Assembly: GCF_001653715.1 (NCBI RefSeq)
Contig: NZ_LWHQ01000028.1
Span: 20,370 to 84,369, forward strand
Source: Methylobacterium platani
GTDB taxonomy: Bacteria; Pseudomonadota; Alphaproteobacteria; Rhizobiales; Beijerinckiaceae
DNA length: 64,000 nucleotides
Reading direction: 5' to 3'
The position numbers were made by a program, and so were the translations under genes. Positions 54,051 to 61,102 of this stretch are shown in pieces; the first letter of the stretch is position 1; the number at the start of each line of letters is the position of its first letter. The notes under the pieces are model-generated. The model was not told where the DNA came from and did not search any database. It worked only from the letters and a program-made list of their open reading frames with translations.

Positions 54051-55076
54051 CTAGTGGCGCACAGCCGACCAAGTGGAGCGCGACTTCCAGACCCGCAGCG
54101 GAAGTGGGTGGAGGTCGCTTGTCCGAAAATTCGGACGCATCCGGGTTCGGGCGGTGCGGCCGGCCGAGTGGAGCAGGGAACGGGCTTGGGCGAGGAGTGC
54201 CCGGGTCTGGTCCTCGCGGCCGCTGACGCCGGCGCGCTGGATCGCCTCCAGCGCGCGGTTGAGGGCGGCGGCCTGGTCGAGGCGACCGCGCGCCGCGACG
54301 TGGCGCAAGTTCTCCTCAAGCTGGGCTGCCATGATGCCGGGGACGGCGGCGAGCGCCTCTTGCTGGGCCTCGACCCACCGGCGTTGGAGGATCGGCCGGT
54401 AGGTCGCTTGCGGGATGGCGGCGAGGAGCAGGCGCGGCCGGCGGACGTTGCGCCAGACCATGCGCCGATTCTTGCCCTCGGGCTTCTTCACGCGCGGGGG
54501 GGGGCGGGCGATGTAGCCCATGACGCGGCTGCCGCCGACGGCGATTTTCCCCTCGTAAACGCCCCATCGTCCCCGGATGCGGCGCCGCGCCGCCGTCCCG
54601 GCCGCCTCGCGCTTGAGCCTGGCCGCGACGCCGCCGGGCAGGTTGCCGTGGCGGTTCGGCTTAATCCTCTGCGTCGTCTCCAGGTTGCGCCAGTTCGGCA
54701 CCAGGATGCGGTCGCGCGACAGGCCGACGTCGCCGGGGAGACGGACCTGCGGCCCGTCTCCCCTCAGGTACTTCATGACCACGCTCTGGTCGTCGAGGGC
54801 GAACGCGTCGGCCGAGACCGTGTCGCTCGGCCTCGTCCCCCGGCTCAGGGCGCTCGTGTACTGCCAGGCGCGCCCGATCCACGGCGTCGGGCGGTCGATG
54901 ACCTCCATGGTCGCCGCTCGCATGCGGACGGCGACCGTCTTGGCCGCCTCCGACGCCGTCCAGGCTGATGCGCGCCAGTACCGTTCGAAACCGACCGCGC
55001 TGACGTAGGCGTCCTCCCAGGCGGCAAGCTGGGCGCCGAGGTCGCTGAGGACCGCCATGTCGAGGGATCGAGCCAT
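54051..55076 (-). CDS. phage-type hypothetical protein
   Basis: A 341-residue basic soluble protein from ATG 55076. It opens 'MARSLDMAVLSDLGAQLAAW' and includes 'GDVGLSRDRILVPNWRNLET' and a helical second half ('LEENLRHVAARGRLDQAAAL'). I do not recognise a named family; its style and position at the left edge of the prophage suggest a virion or morphogenesis protein. It is alone on the reverse strand, next to forward-oriented lysis genes. Confidence 0.55.
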   Translation of the reverse strand: MARSLDMAVLSDLGAQLAAWEDAYVSAVGFERYWRASAWTASEAAKTVAVRMRAATMEVIDRPTPWIGRAWQYTSALSRGTRPSDTVSADAFALDDQSVVMKYLRGDGPQVRLPGDVGLSRDRILVPNWRNLETTQRIKPNRHGNLPGGVAARLKREAAGTAARRRIRGRWGVYEGKIAVGGSRVMGYIARPPPRVKKPEGKNRRMVWRNVRRPRLLLAAIPQATYRPILQRRWVEAQQEALAAVPGIMAAQLEENLRHVAARGRLDQAAALNRALEAIQRAGVSGREDQTRALLAQARSLLHSAGRTARTRMRPNFRTSDLHPLPLRVWKSRSTWSAVRH

Positions 55077-55513
55077 GCCCGGAGCATGCGGTCCCGGGCG
55101 TGTCCCGTTCCAGGCCACGGGCAGACGATTCGCGGTAACCAAGCGTTATCCATACTCGGAAAGCATCGCGAGCTGCCCAAACCCGCCTTTCCATGCTTCA
55201 AGCGGGGGTATCGCCTAAATTCCAGCCTGCCACACGGGGCGTGCCTACAATTTGAGCGCAGGCGCAGGGAAGCTCTACGGGGGCTGTCTGGTCGCCGGGG
55301 GAGGAATCCAGGTCCTCGCGAACGTACCACCATCAGAGCCCCCGTTTCCGTGCCATCCGGCGGCGCTTGGGCGCCTCGACCTGGCCCTGGTGCGGCGAGC
55401 CAACTCTAGCCAGTCAGGCCACCATCGCGCCGGCTAAGCCCCTCTGGTGTCTCGCTTGTCCTCGCGGGACGATGGCGGCTGTCGCGTCGGGTGTGGTGCC
55501 CCGGCGAGCCGAC
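55077..55513. other. prophage intergenic region
   Basis: 437 bases between divergent prophage genes; it should hold both promoters. No coding frame is convincing. Confidence 0.35.
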
Positions 55514-56419
55514 ATGGCCCAGCAGGGGATCAGCATGAACTTCGTTCGGGGCGACGACGCGCCCTTGTCCTTCGCCCACCAGGGGTTCGTCGAGGGTGTC
55601 ATGAGCGAGGTCCTGGAGCGGACGCGCGACAAGCTTTCCGGTTCTAGTTCAACGGTTTATCCCGTCGCTCGCCTACACTGTGCGGGGGCGGGGCCGGGCG
55701 CCCCGGGGGCGGAGCCCCTGGGGGCGTCGTCCGTGGAACCTGAGACCGCCCGCGTGGTGGAGGTCGCCGCCCTTGCCGGAGAGGCCTCGACCGTGCCCCC
55801 TTGCTCCCCGGCGGTCCTCGGGCCCTCGACGCTTATAGAAGACCCCGCGGCGGTCCTCGCGGTATCCACCGGGGTCCTCATGCCCTCGACGCTTATAGAA
55901 GGCCCTGGAGCGCCCCTGCCGGGCTCGTACGCGGGCTCTACCCCCGTTCCTCGTATCTCCACGCCGTCCCTCGTAGACGCTGTCCCTGCCGTCTCCTCGC
56001 CGTCGCAGGACATGGCTACCGTACCCCGCGGTATAGTCTCCGCACCTGATCTCCAGGCGTCGTCCAGGGAGCCCCGTACAGTGGCTCTCGCCTCGTACCC
56101 CTTCCCGAACCCTCGCGGGTCATCCATCGCCGTCCCTGACCTCGCCTGGCCCTCGGAGCCCCCCGTGACCCGCACCGCCTCCGCCTTTTCCCCCGTCCCC
56201 GGGCCTCACGTCATCTACGTCGACGGCAAGGCCGTGAAGGGCTCGCCCTCTTACCTCCGCCCTCTGGCGGACGCGCTCCTGGCGCAGGGCCTCGACCCCT
56301 ACGCGTCGCCCTTGCCCGAGCCGGTCCTAGCGCCGGGTCTCGCGCGCGCGGGTGCCGATTTCCCCCTCGCTCGCGTTGTCGTTGGGCAAGCCCCGGCCTA
56401 TACTGGCGGCACCTGCTGA
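55514..56419 (+). CDS. low-complexity phage ORF with internal repeat
   Basis: A 301-residue ORF starting at ATG 55514 (other starts possible). The first 50 residues ('ISMNFVRGDDAPLSFAHQGF') and last 70 ('HVIYVDGKAVKGSPSYLRPL') look like ordinary protein; the middle is Pro/Ser/Ala/Val-rich and repetitive. A DNA unit containing CCCTCGACGCTTATAGAAG occurs twice exactly 60 bases apart (55813-55845, 55873-55905), encoding 'PSTLIE' each time. It may be a tail or surface linker protein, or partly non-coding. No family recognised. Confidence 0.4.
   Translation: MAQQGISMNFVRGDDAPLSFAHQGFVEGVMSEVLERTRDKLSGSSSTVYPVARLHCAGAGPGAPGAEPLGASSVEPETARVVEVAALAGEASTVPPCSPAVLGPSTLIEDPAAVLAVSTGVLMPSTLIEGPGAPLPGSYAGSTPVPRISTPSLVDAVPAVSSPSQDMATVPRGIVSAPDLQASSREPRTVALASYPFPNPRGSSIAVPDLAWPSEPPVTRTASAFSPVPGPHVIYVDGKAVKGSPSYLRPLADALLAQGLDPYASPLPEPVLAPGLARAGADFPLARVVVGQAPAYTGGTC
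55813..55905. repeat. 60-base tandem repeat within the ORF
   Basis: Two copies of a unit of roughly 33 bases sharing CCCTCGACGCTTATAGAAG, spaced exactly 60 bases, so the reading frame is kept. Two copies only; not a CRISPR array. Confidence 0.5.
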
Positions 56420-56575
56420 GGGTCGTCTGCACCACAGATGTGAGCCCCCGTCCGGCCCTGCCGCGGCGGGGGCTCTGCTGTCTGGGACCGGGACCGGCGG
56501 GGGCACGACCTCGACCCGGGCCCCTGCCCGAACCGGGCGCGTCGGCGCACGCTGCTTCCGTACCCGGAGGTTCCC

Positions 56576-56929
56576 GTGCCCGCCGTCGCCCTGGCCCTCG
56601 TGGCCGCCCCGCCCGCCGACCCGTCGCCCCCGCCGGACTGCGTGTCGCATGACCGCTCGGGCGGGTACCGGGCCCACGTCACGCTCCACGCCCTGAGGAG
56701 GTTCGCCGACCGGGTCATGGGCCTGGAGCCCGTGCTGGAGGGGCTGTCGGACCGGGAGGCCGTCGAGGCGGTGACGGGGCTCGGCTACGACGTGCCCGGC
56801 ATCCGCGCCTGGCTGGCCTACTACGGCTACCCCGGCCCCCGCTACGGCGCCCGCGGGGTCGTCGTCGGGCGGGTCGGGTTGGTGCTGCAGGGGCCCCGCG
56901 TCGTCACCGTCGTCATGCGGGGGGCCTGA
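56576..56929 (+). CDS. phage hypothetical protein
   Basis: A 117-residue protein starting at GTG 56576 with GGAGG upstream. The Pro/Ala-rich leader is followed by a structured part ('HALRRFADRVMGLEPVLEGL', 'GIRAWLAYYGYPGPRYGARG'). No known family. First of a forward run of tightly packed prophage genes. Confidence 0.5.
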   Translation: MPAVALALVAAPPADPSPPPDCVSHDRSGGYRAHVTLHALRRFADRVMGLEPVLEGLSDREAVEAVTGLGYDVPGIRAWLAYYGYPGPRYGARGVVVGRVGLVLQGPRVVTVVMRGA

Positions 56930-57020
56930 CCCGGAACCGGGCGTGGCCTGGAACTGGCCACGGGGGCGCGAGCACCGTGGCGGCATCCCGGCCGCGTCGG
57001 CGGCCTCCGAGGCCTCCCCC

Positions 57021-57227
57021 GTGACCCGCACCCTCGACCTTGCCACCACCTTCTCGGCCGCCGGCGCCGAAGCCGTCTCCGCGACGCGCTGCGCCGACCC
57101 TGCCACCTGCGGCTCCGAGTTCCAGGCCGACAGCTTCTCCAGCCGGAGGGTCACCTGCACGCGGTGCGGCTTGCAGGGCGCCCTCGACCTCCAGGACGCC
57201 GCCGGGGAGGCCGCCTCCCATGGCTAA
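57021..57227 (+). CDS. small zinc-ribbon-like phage protein
   Basis: A 68-residue protein from GTG 57021 with GAGG upstream. 'CADPATCGSEFQADSF' and 'VTCTRCGL' give four cysteines in a C-x5-C...C-x2-C pattern that could bind zinc. Its stop overlaps the start of the lysin gene by eight bases. An upstream start at 56943 is also open. Confidence 0.5.
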   Translation: MTRTLDLATTFSAAGAEAVSATRCADPATCGSEFQADSFSSRRVTCTRCGLQGALDLQDAAGEAASHG

Positions 57228-57759
57228 GCCCGTGCTCCCCGCCGCCTACGCCTGGCTCGGCGCCGAAGCCGGCCCCCGCGTCCTCGTCGAGGCCCTCGCG
57301 CTTTACGGCACCCGCGAGACCACCGGTTCCGCGAGCAACCCCGTCATCCTGGCCTGGGCGCGCGAGACCGGCCTCGACCGCGATTACCGCTCCGACGACG
57401 TCGCCTGGTGCGGCCTGTTCGTCGCCACGGTTGTCCGACGCGCTGGGTTCGAGCCGGTCGCCGCGCCCCTCTGGGCACGCAACTGGGCAGCCTTCGGCAC
57501 CAAGGCCGACCGCCCGTCCCTCGGCGACATCCTGGTATTCGAGCGCACCGGCGGCGGCCACGTCGGCATCTACGTCGGCGAGGACGCCTCCGCATGGCAC
57601 GTGCTTGGCGGGAACCAAGGGGACCAGGTCTCCATCGTACGGATCGCGATGGGCCGCCTCCTGGCCGCCCGCCGGTGCCCCTGGCGCCTCGCCCAGCCCG
57701 CCGCCGTCCGCCCGATCCGGCTCGCTGCCGGGGGCGCCCTTTCTGTGAACGAGGCTTGA
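57220..57759 (+). CDS. NlpC/P60-like phage endolysin (TIGR02594 type)
   Basis: A 179-residue cell-wall hydrolase. 'DVAWCGLFVATVVRRAG' supplies the catalytic Cys, 'GGHVGIYVGEDASAWHVLGG' the catalytic His and structural Gly, and 'NQGDQVSIV' a typical final strand. It fits the TIGR02594 group of phage peptidases that cut peptidoglycan peptides. No signal peptide, so a holin or similar must release it. It starts at ATG 57220, overlapping the previous gene, and is followed at once by membrane coiled-coil genes of the lysis cassette. Confidence 0.85.
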   Translation: MAKPVLPAAYAWLGAEAGPRVLVEALALYGTRETTGSASNPVILAWARETGLDRDYRSDDVAWCGLFVATVVRRAGFEPVAAPLWARNWAAFGTKADRPSLGDILVFERTGGGHVGIYVGEDASAWHVLGGNQGDQVSIVRIAMGRLLAARRCPWRLAQPAAVRPIRLAAGGALSVNEA

Positions 57760-57761
57760 CC

Positions 57762-58208
57762 GTGGACGCCATCCTGGCCGAGCTCCTCGGCGACGCGAAG
57801 CCCATCGCCATCGTCGTCGGTATCCTGGGGTCGCTGGCCCTGTGCTACCCCTGGGTCCGGAAGCAGCTTCGGGAGATCAGCGACGGCGACGCCATCCGGA
57901 CCGCCGCCGACGCCCTGCGGAAGGAACTCGGCGAGCTCCTCGACAAGGAGCAGGCCCGGGTCGCTACCCTGACGACCGCCCTCGAAGAGGCGTCTTCCCA
58001 GGTCCGAGGCCTGCGCGCCGAGAACGGTTCCCTCCAGGCCGACATCGCCGCCCTTCGGCGCGAGGTTCGTGCCATGGTTCGGATATGCTTGTCGATGCGG
58101 GGCGCCATGCAGCGCACCGTCGACACCGGCGACTGCTCCCCCCTGCGCCTCTGGCCCGACCTCAATCCGGTCGAGCCCGAGCCGGCCCCCGACCGTCCGA
58201 GCGCCTGA
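57762..58208 (+). CDS. membrane-anchored coiled-coil phage protein, lysis cassette
   Basis: A 148-residue protein starting at GTG 57762, two bases after the lysin stop. A hydrophobic helix (about 12-32, 'PIAIVVGILGSLALCYP') precedes a long Glu/Arg/Ala coiled coil (about 40-110, 'LRKELGELLDKEQARVATLT') and a Pro-rich tail. The position suggests a holin-associated or inner-membrane lysis function, though it is not a typical holin with several helices. Confidence 0.6.
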   Translation: MDAILAELLGDAKPIAIVVGILGSLALCYPWVRKQLREISDGDAIRTAADALRKELGELLDKEQARVATLTTALEEASSQVRGLRAENGSLQADIAALRREVRAMVRICLSMRGAMQRTVDTGDCSPLRLWPDLNPVEPEPAPDRPSA

Positions 58209-58209
58209 C

Positions 58210-58653
58210 ATGCTCGCGACCGTCGCCGAGCGCCTGGGAGTCCCCGTCCTGCCCCTGACCCTCGCGGCCGGGCTCGCACTCGGCGCCGGAACCGCGGGCT
58301 GGGGCTCCTACCGGGTCGGGACCGTGCTCGGCGACCGCGCCGGCTACATCCGGGGCAAGGTCGACGCCGGGCACCAGGCCGAGCTCAACGGCATGCGCCA
58401 GAGCCTCGCCGCCGAAAAAGCGGACAGGGCCGCCGCCGACGCCGCGGCCGCCCGGGCCGCCGAGACCGCCGCGGCCGCGCAGGCCGCCCGATCCCTCGCC
58501 GAGGATAGCCTCGATGCCTACCGCCAGGACCTCGCGCGGCGCCCTCGCGGCGGTTGCGCTCTCGACGACGCTGACCTAGACCGCCTGCGCCCCGACCACC
58601 ACCAGCCTGTCCCGGCCGGACGTGACGGCGCGGACGCTGCCGCGGGTCGATGA
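58210..58653 (+). CDS. Rz-like inner-membrane spanin candidate
   Basis: A 147-residue protein: N-terminal membrane helix (about 15-35, 'PLTLAAGLALGAGTAGWGSY'), then an Ala/Glu coiled coil (about 50-105), and a 'GGCALDDADLDRLRP' end. This arrangement resembles i-spanins (Rz), which bridge to an outer-membrane partner during lysis. A lone Cys near the end may form dimers. Downstream overlap with 58622 is suggestive of an Rz/Rz1 layout, but that protein lacks a lipobox. Confidence 0.6.
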   Translation: MLATVAERLGVPVLPLTLAAGLALGAGTAGWGSYRVGTVLGDRAGYIRGKVDAGHQAELNGMRQSLAAEKADRAAADAAAARAAETAAAAQAARSLAEDSLDAYRQDLARRPRGGCALDDADLDRLRPDHHQPVPAGRDGADAAAGR

Positions 58654-58825
58654 CGTGATCCGCGCGCCGGCGCCACGTCCCGTTCCCCGCAAGGGCGACG
58701 ATGCCCGCCTGTTCGCGCGCCGGGCGCTCGACTACGGCGACGCGAACGCGGCCGCCCTCGTCGACGGCAGGGCGGCCTACGGGCGGGTCCGGGACGAGCT
58801 CGCCAGCCCCGGGGCGCAGCCATGA
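58622..58825 (+). CDS. small phage protein
   Basis: A 67-residue ORF from GTG 58622, overlapping the spanin candidate in another frame by 32 bases. 'DDARLFARRALDYGDANAAA', 'VDGRAAYGRVRDELAS'. No lipoprotein signal, so it does not fit o-spanin. Its stop overlaps the next start (ATGA). Confidence 0.5.
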   Translation: MTARTLPRVDDVIRAPAPRPVPRKGDDARLFARRALDYGDANAAALVDGRAAYGRVRDELASPGAQP

Positions 58826-59010
58826 CGCCCGTCGCCGCCGTCCTGGCGCTGGCCTGCTACGCCGCGGCCCCGGCGCCACTCGTCGGATCGGACGTGCACC
58901 GCGCGCTCCGGGGCGAGCCCGTCGCCGCGGCTCCCGCCCGGCAGGCCGTCGCCGAAGCCGCTCGGGGCGCGGCCGCGCTCCATTCGAGGGGGCGCTGCCA
59001 TGGCCGTTGA
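58822..59010 (+). CDS. small phage protein, possible secreted
   Basis: A 62-residue ORF coupled by ATGA to the previous gene. The N-terminus 'MTPVAAVLALACYAAAPAPL' is hydrophobic with a Cys, resembling a lipoprotein signal, followed by an Ala/Arg-rich tail. It could be the o-spanin partner; this is inference. It overlaps the next gene. Confidence 0.45.
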   Translation: MTPVAAVLALACYAAAPAPLVGSDVHRALRGEPVAAAPARQAVAEAARGAAALHSRGRCHGR

Positions 59011-59176
59011 GCTCGCCACCGCCGCCGTCGTCGAGGCCGCGAACCGCCATGTTGAGCACCGCCGCTGGTTCCTCGACCTTCCCAACGACCGCCCGCTGCC
59101 CGACGAACTGGCGGCTGCGCTGGAACGGGCGCTCGCCGCCCTCGACGCTGCCGAGGCCGATCTTGCCCGAGGCTGA
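59000..59176 (+). CDS. small phage protein
   Basis: A 58-residue ORF from ATG 59000: 'MAVELATAAVVEAANRHVEH', 'RRWFLDLPNDRPLPDELAAA'. Helical and acidic. It overlaps both neighbours by about ten bases, as is usual in this run of phage genes. Function unknown. Confidence 0.5.
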   Translation: MAVELATAAVVEAANRHVEHRRWFLDLPNDRPLPDELAAALERALAALDAAEADLARG

Positions 59177-59360
59177 TCCCTGCCGCCGGGCCCTGACGCC
59201 TGCCGAGGACGGCCGGCTGTTCGCCCGGGACGCGATCCGAGCCGCCCGGGCCGTCCTGTCCGGGAATTCGGACACCCCGCCTGAGACCGCCACCCTCGCG
59301 GTGTTCGCCATCCTCGCGGCGGCCGCCCTCGGCATCGCCCCGGAGGATGACCCATGCTGA
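59163..59360 (+). CDS. small phage protein
   Basis: A 65-residue ORF from TTG 59163 with GAGG six bases upstream: 'DPCRRALTPAEDGRLFARDA', 'IRAARAVLSGNSDTPPETAT', ending with a hydrophobic Ala-rich helix. It overlaps the previous gene by 14 bases and the next by seven. No family recognised. Confidence 0.45.
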   Translation: MPEADPCRRALTPAEDGRLFARDAIRAARAVLSGNSDTPPETATLAVFAILAAAALGIAPEDDPC

Positions 59361-59890
59361 CCGAGGCCCTCGTCATCGCCGCGCTCGCCCTGGCGCTGGC
59401 CGGTGCGATCCCGCGGGCCAAGCCGCGCCCAGGGCGCCGCCGCCGGCGCCGCCCCCGCCCGTCCGGGGATGCGGGCCCGTCCTCCACATTCCTGTTCGAC
59501 GGCCATCCCATCCGCGTTGTCACGATGGGCGGCGAGCCCCTGTTCGTCGCCTCGGACGTCTGCGAGGCCATCGAGCTCCGCGACGTGTCCGACGCGGTTG
59601 CCAAGCTCGACGACGACGAGAAGGGTCGGGCTTCAGTCCCGACCCCTGGTGGACTCCAATCCCTGCTCGTCGTCACGGAGAGCGGCCTGTTCACGATGGT
59701 CCTGCGGTGCCGTGGGGCGATCACGCCCGGGACCACGCCCCACCGCTTCCGGCGCTGGGTCACTAGCGAGGTCCTGCCCTGCATCCGGAAGACGGGTGCC
59801 TACGCCGTTCCGGCCGCCCCGGTCGGTATCCCGGCCATCAACGTCAGGGACCCGGCACAGCTTCAGGCCATCACCCTGCAGCTGATCTAG
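59354..59890 (+). CDS. BRO-N antirepressor, N-terminal half
   Basis: A 178-residue ORF. A hydrophobic, then Arg-rich leader (about 1-40, 'LVIAALALALAGAIP') is unusual; the BRO-N domain (about 43-150) is clear: 'FLFDGHPIRVVTMGGEPLFV', 'ASDVCEAIELRDVSDAVAKL', 'GLFTMVLRCRG', 'FRRWVTSEVLPCIRKTGAY'. The frame stops at TAG 59888-59890 and continues without interruption into the KilA-C half. Phage antirepressors inactivate the lysogenic repressor. The leader may come from a fused small membrane protein gene. Confidence 0.75.
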   Translation: MLTEALVIAALALALAGAIPRAKPRPGRRRRRRPRPSGDAGPSSTFLFDGHPIRVVTMGGEPLFVASDVCEAIELRDVSDAVAKLDDDEKGRASVPTPGGLQSLLVVTESGLFTMVLRCRGAITPGTTPHRFRRWVTSEVLPCIRKTGAYAVPAAPVGIPAINVRDPAQLQAITLQLI

Positions 59891-60316
59891 GTGACGCAGG
59901 AACTGACCGCGGAGGTCGCTCAGGAACGCCAGGGGCGCATCGCCGCCGAGGCGACCGTCAAGGAGCAGCGCCCGATGGTCGAGGCATTCGAGGCCTTCCT
60001 CGACGACCGGGGCATGTGCAACCTGCGAACTGCCGCCCGCGCCATCGACGCCCCGAGCCAACTCTTCATCGACTGGCTCAAGGACCGCCGCTACGTCATC
60101 CGCGAGAACGGCGACCTTCCGCCGGCCGCGCAGATGCGGAAGGACGGCTACATGAAGCTGCGGGCCGCTCCCGACGCGAACGGCAAGCTGCGGAACCAGG
60201 CCATGGTGACCCGGGCGGGCCTGGAGTGGCTCCGGCAGCGTTGGCACGTCGGCCCTGGTCGGGTGCTCGCCCTCCAGGCCGCGCAGGCCCAGCGCCAGGG
60301 TCGGCTCGACATCTGA
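59891..60316 (+). CDS. antirepressor C-terminal half (KilA-C-like)
   Basis: 141 codons in the same frame, opening with GTG immediately after the amber codon (TAG GTG). It contains an antirepressor C-terminal domain: 'EQRPMVEAFEAFLDDRGMCN', 'LRTAARAIDAPSQLFIDWLK', 'RYVIRENGDLPPAAQMRKDG', 'GLEWLRQRW'. In intact relatives the join reads 'LQLIEVTQEL', so GAG to TAG would explain the split. Restart at the GTG or amber readthrough are possible. No independent ribosome site is visible. Confidence 0.7.
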   Translation: MTQELTAEVAQERQGRIAAEATVKEQRPMVEAFEAFLDDRGMCNLRTAARAIDAPSQLFIDWLKDRRYVIRENGDLPPAAQMRKDGYMKLRAAPDANGKLRNQAMVTRAGLEWLRQRWHVGPGRVLALQAAQAQRQGRLDI

Positions 60317-60360
60317 GCCAATCCAGGGAATGCGTAGGTAAGTGGGTTTAGCTACTGGAG

Positions 60361-60395
60361 CGGCCCGGTTCCCCCCTCGGGAGCCGGGCCGTTTT
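60361..60395 (+). terminator. intrinsic terminator after antirepressor
   Basis: CGGCCCGG (60361-60368) pairs with CCGGGCCG (60384-60391), with inner CCC/GGG pairing, and TTTT follows at 60392-60395. This ends the forward prophage transcript about 45 bases past the antirepressor stop. Confidence 0.78.
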
Positions 60396-60398
60396 GCG

Positions 60399-60845
60399 TC
60401 AGTCGCCCGACGAAAGATCGCCTCGCCCAGAGGGGCAGGGAGGCGCCATGTGGACCTCGGGCTCCAGCCCCCGCTCGAACAGGAACGCCGCGCCGCCGGT
60501 CTCGCCCCCGCCGACCGGCGTCCATGTCCAGCCAAGGTTGCCCGACCGGTCGCGCCCGCCCTCTCCGGTCGCCTGTAGCTCGATGCGCTCCCTCCCGTTC
60601 GCCTTGCTGGCCGTTCCGCACGTGACCTTCATCGCCCATCTCTCCGTGCCCTCGACCGGATCGGCATAGACGCGGGCGAACCGCTCACGGCCGGCCTCAG
60701 CGGGCGACCGCACGCTGAGGTGCCAGCGGTCACCCGCCTGCGGGAAGGGCGCCGGTTCCGACTGAGGCTTGGCGCGTCGAGCCGCCTCGGCTGGAACCGC
60801 GACGGCAACGGCTAGGGCGGCGAAGGCAAGGGCGCAGGTTCGCAT
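60399..60845 (-). CDS. secreted phage-region protein
   Basis: A 148-residue protein with a signal peptide (about 1-22, 'MRTCALAFAALAVAVAVPAE'). The mature part has 'AGDRWHLSVRSPAEAGRERF', 'VKVTCGT'-like strands and 'FLFERGLEPEVHMAPPCP', with two or more Cys. Unknown function. It begins two bases after the stop of 60848-61090, so they are coupled. Confidence 0.55.
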   Translation of the reverse strand: MRTCALAFAALAVAVAVPAEAARRAKPQSEPAPFPQAGDRWHLSVRSPAEAGRERFARVYADPVEGTERWAMKVTCGTASKANGRERIELQATGEGGRDRSGNLGWTWTPVGGGETGGAAFLFERGLEPEVHMAPPCPSGRGDLSSGD

Positions 60846-60847
60846 CG

Positions 60848-61090
60848 TCAATCCTCCAAGGGCAGTGTGGGTAGCGGGCCGAAGGACGTCGCCACGTTCT
60901 CGGCCTCGTCGGCGATGCGGCGGGCCTCGTCGGCCGCCATGCGCCCGGCCTGGACGAGCCGGCTGACGCGGAGGACGCGAGCCCGCAAGCCGCGGCCGAC
61001 GAGAGAGCAGCAACGGCCGCTCTCCCACATGGACTGGATGCGGGCCGCGGCCGCGGCGAGGTCGTCGAGGACGGGGGCTGCGTCGAGCAT
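60848..61090 (-). CDS. small helical phage-region protein
   Basis: An 80-residue protein from ATG 61090 ('MLDAAPVLDDLAAAAARIQS', 'RMAADEARRIADEAENVATS'). Helical and Ala/Arg-rich. It lies between the ATPase gene and the secreted protein gene on the same strand, forming a short reverse operon. Function unknown. Confidence 0.5.
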   Translation of the reverse strand: MLDAAPVLDDLAAAAARIQSMWESGRCCSLVGRGLRARVLRVSRLVQAGRMAADEARRIADEAENVATSFGPLPTLPLED

Positions 61091-61102
61091 GGTGACCTAT
61101 CC

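Noticed and set aside
54051..55076. Assignment to the DUF6441 tail protein family
   Set aside because: The size and position are suggestive, but the characteristic sequence was not recognisable, so it is left as phage hypothetical.
55813..55905. Possible CRISPR-like repeat
   Set aside because: Only two units, 60 bases apart, inside an open frame, with no cas genes.
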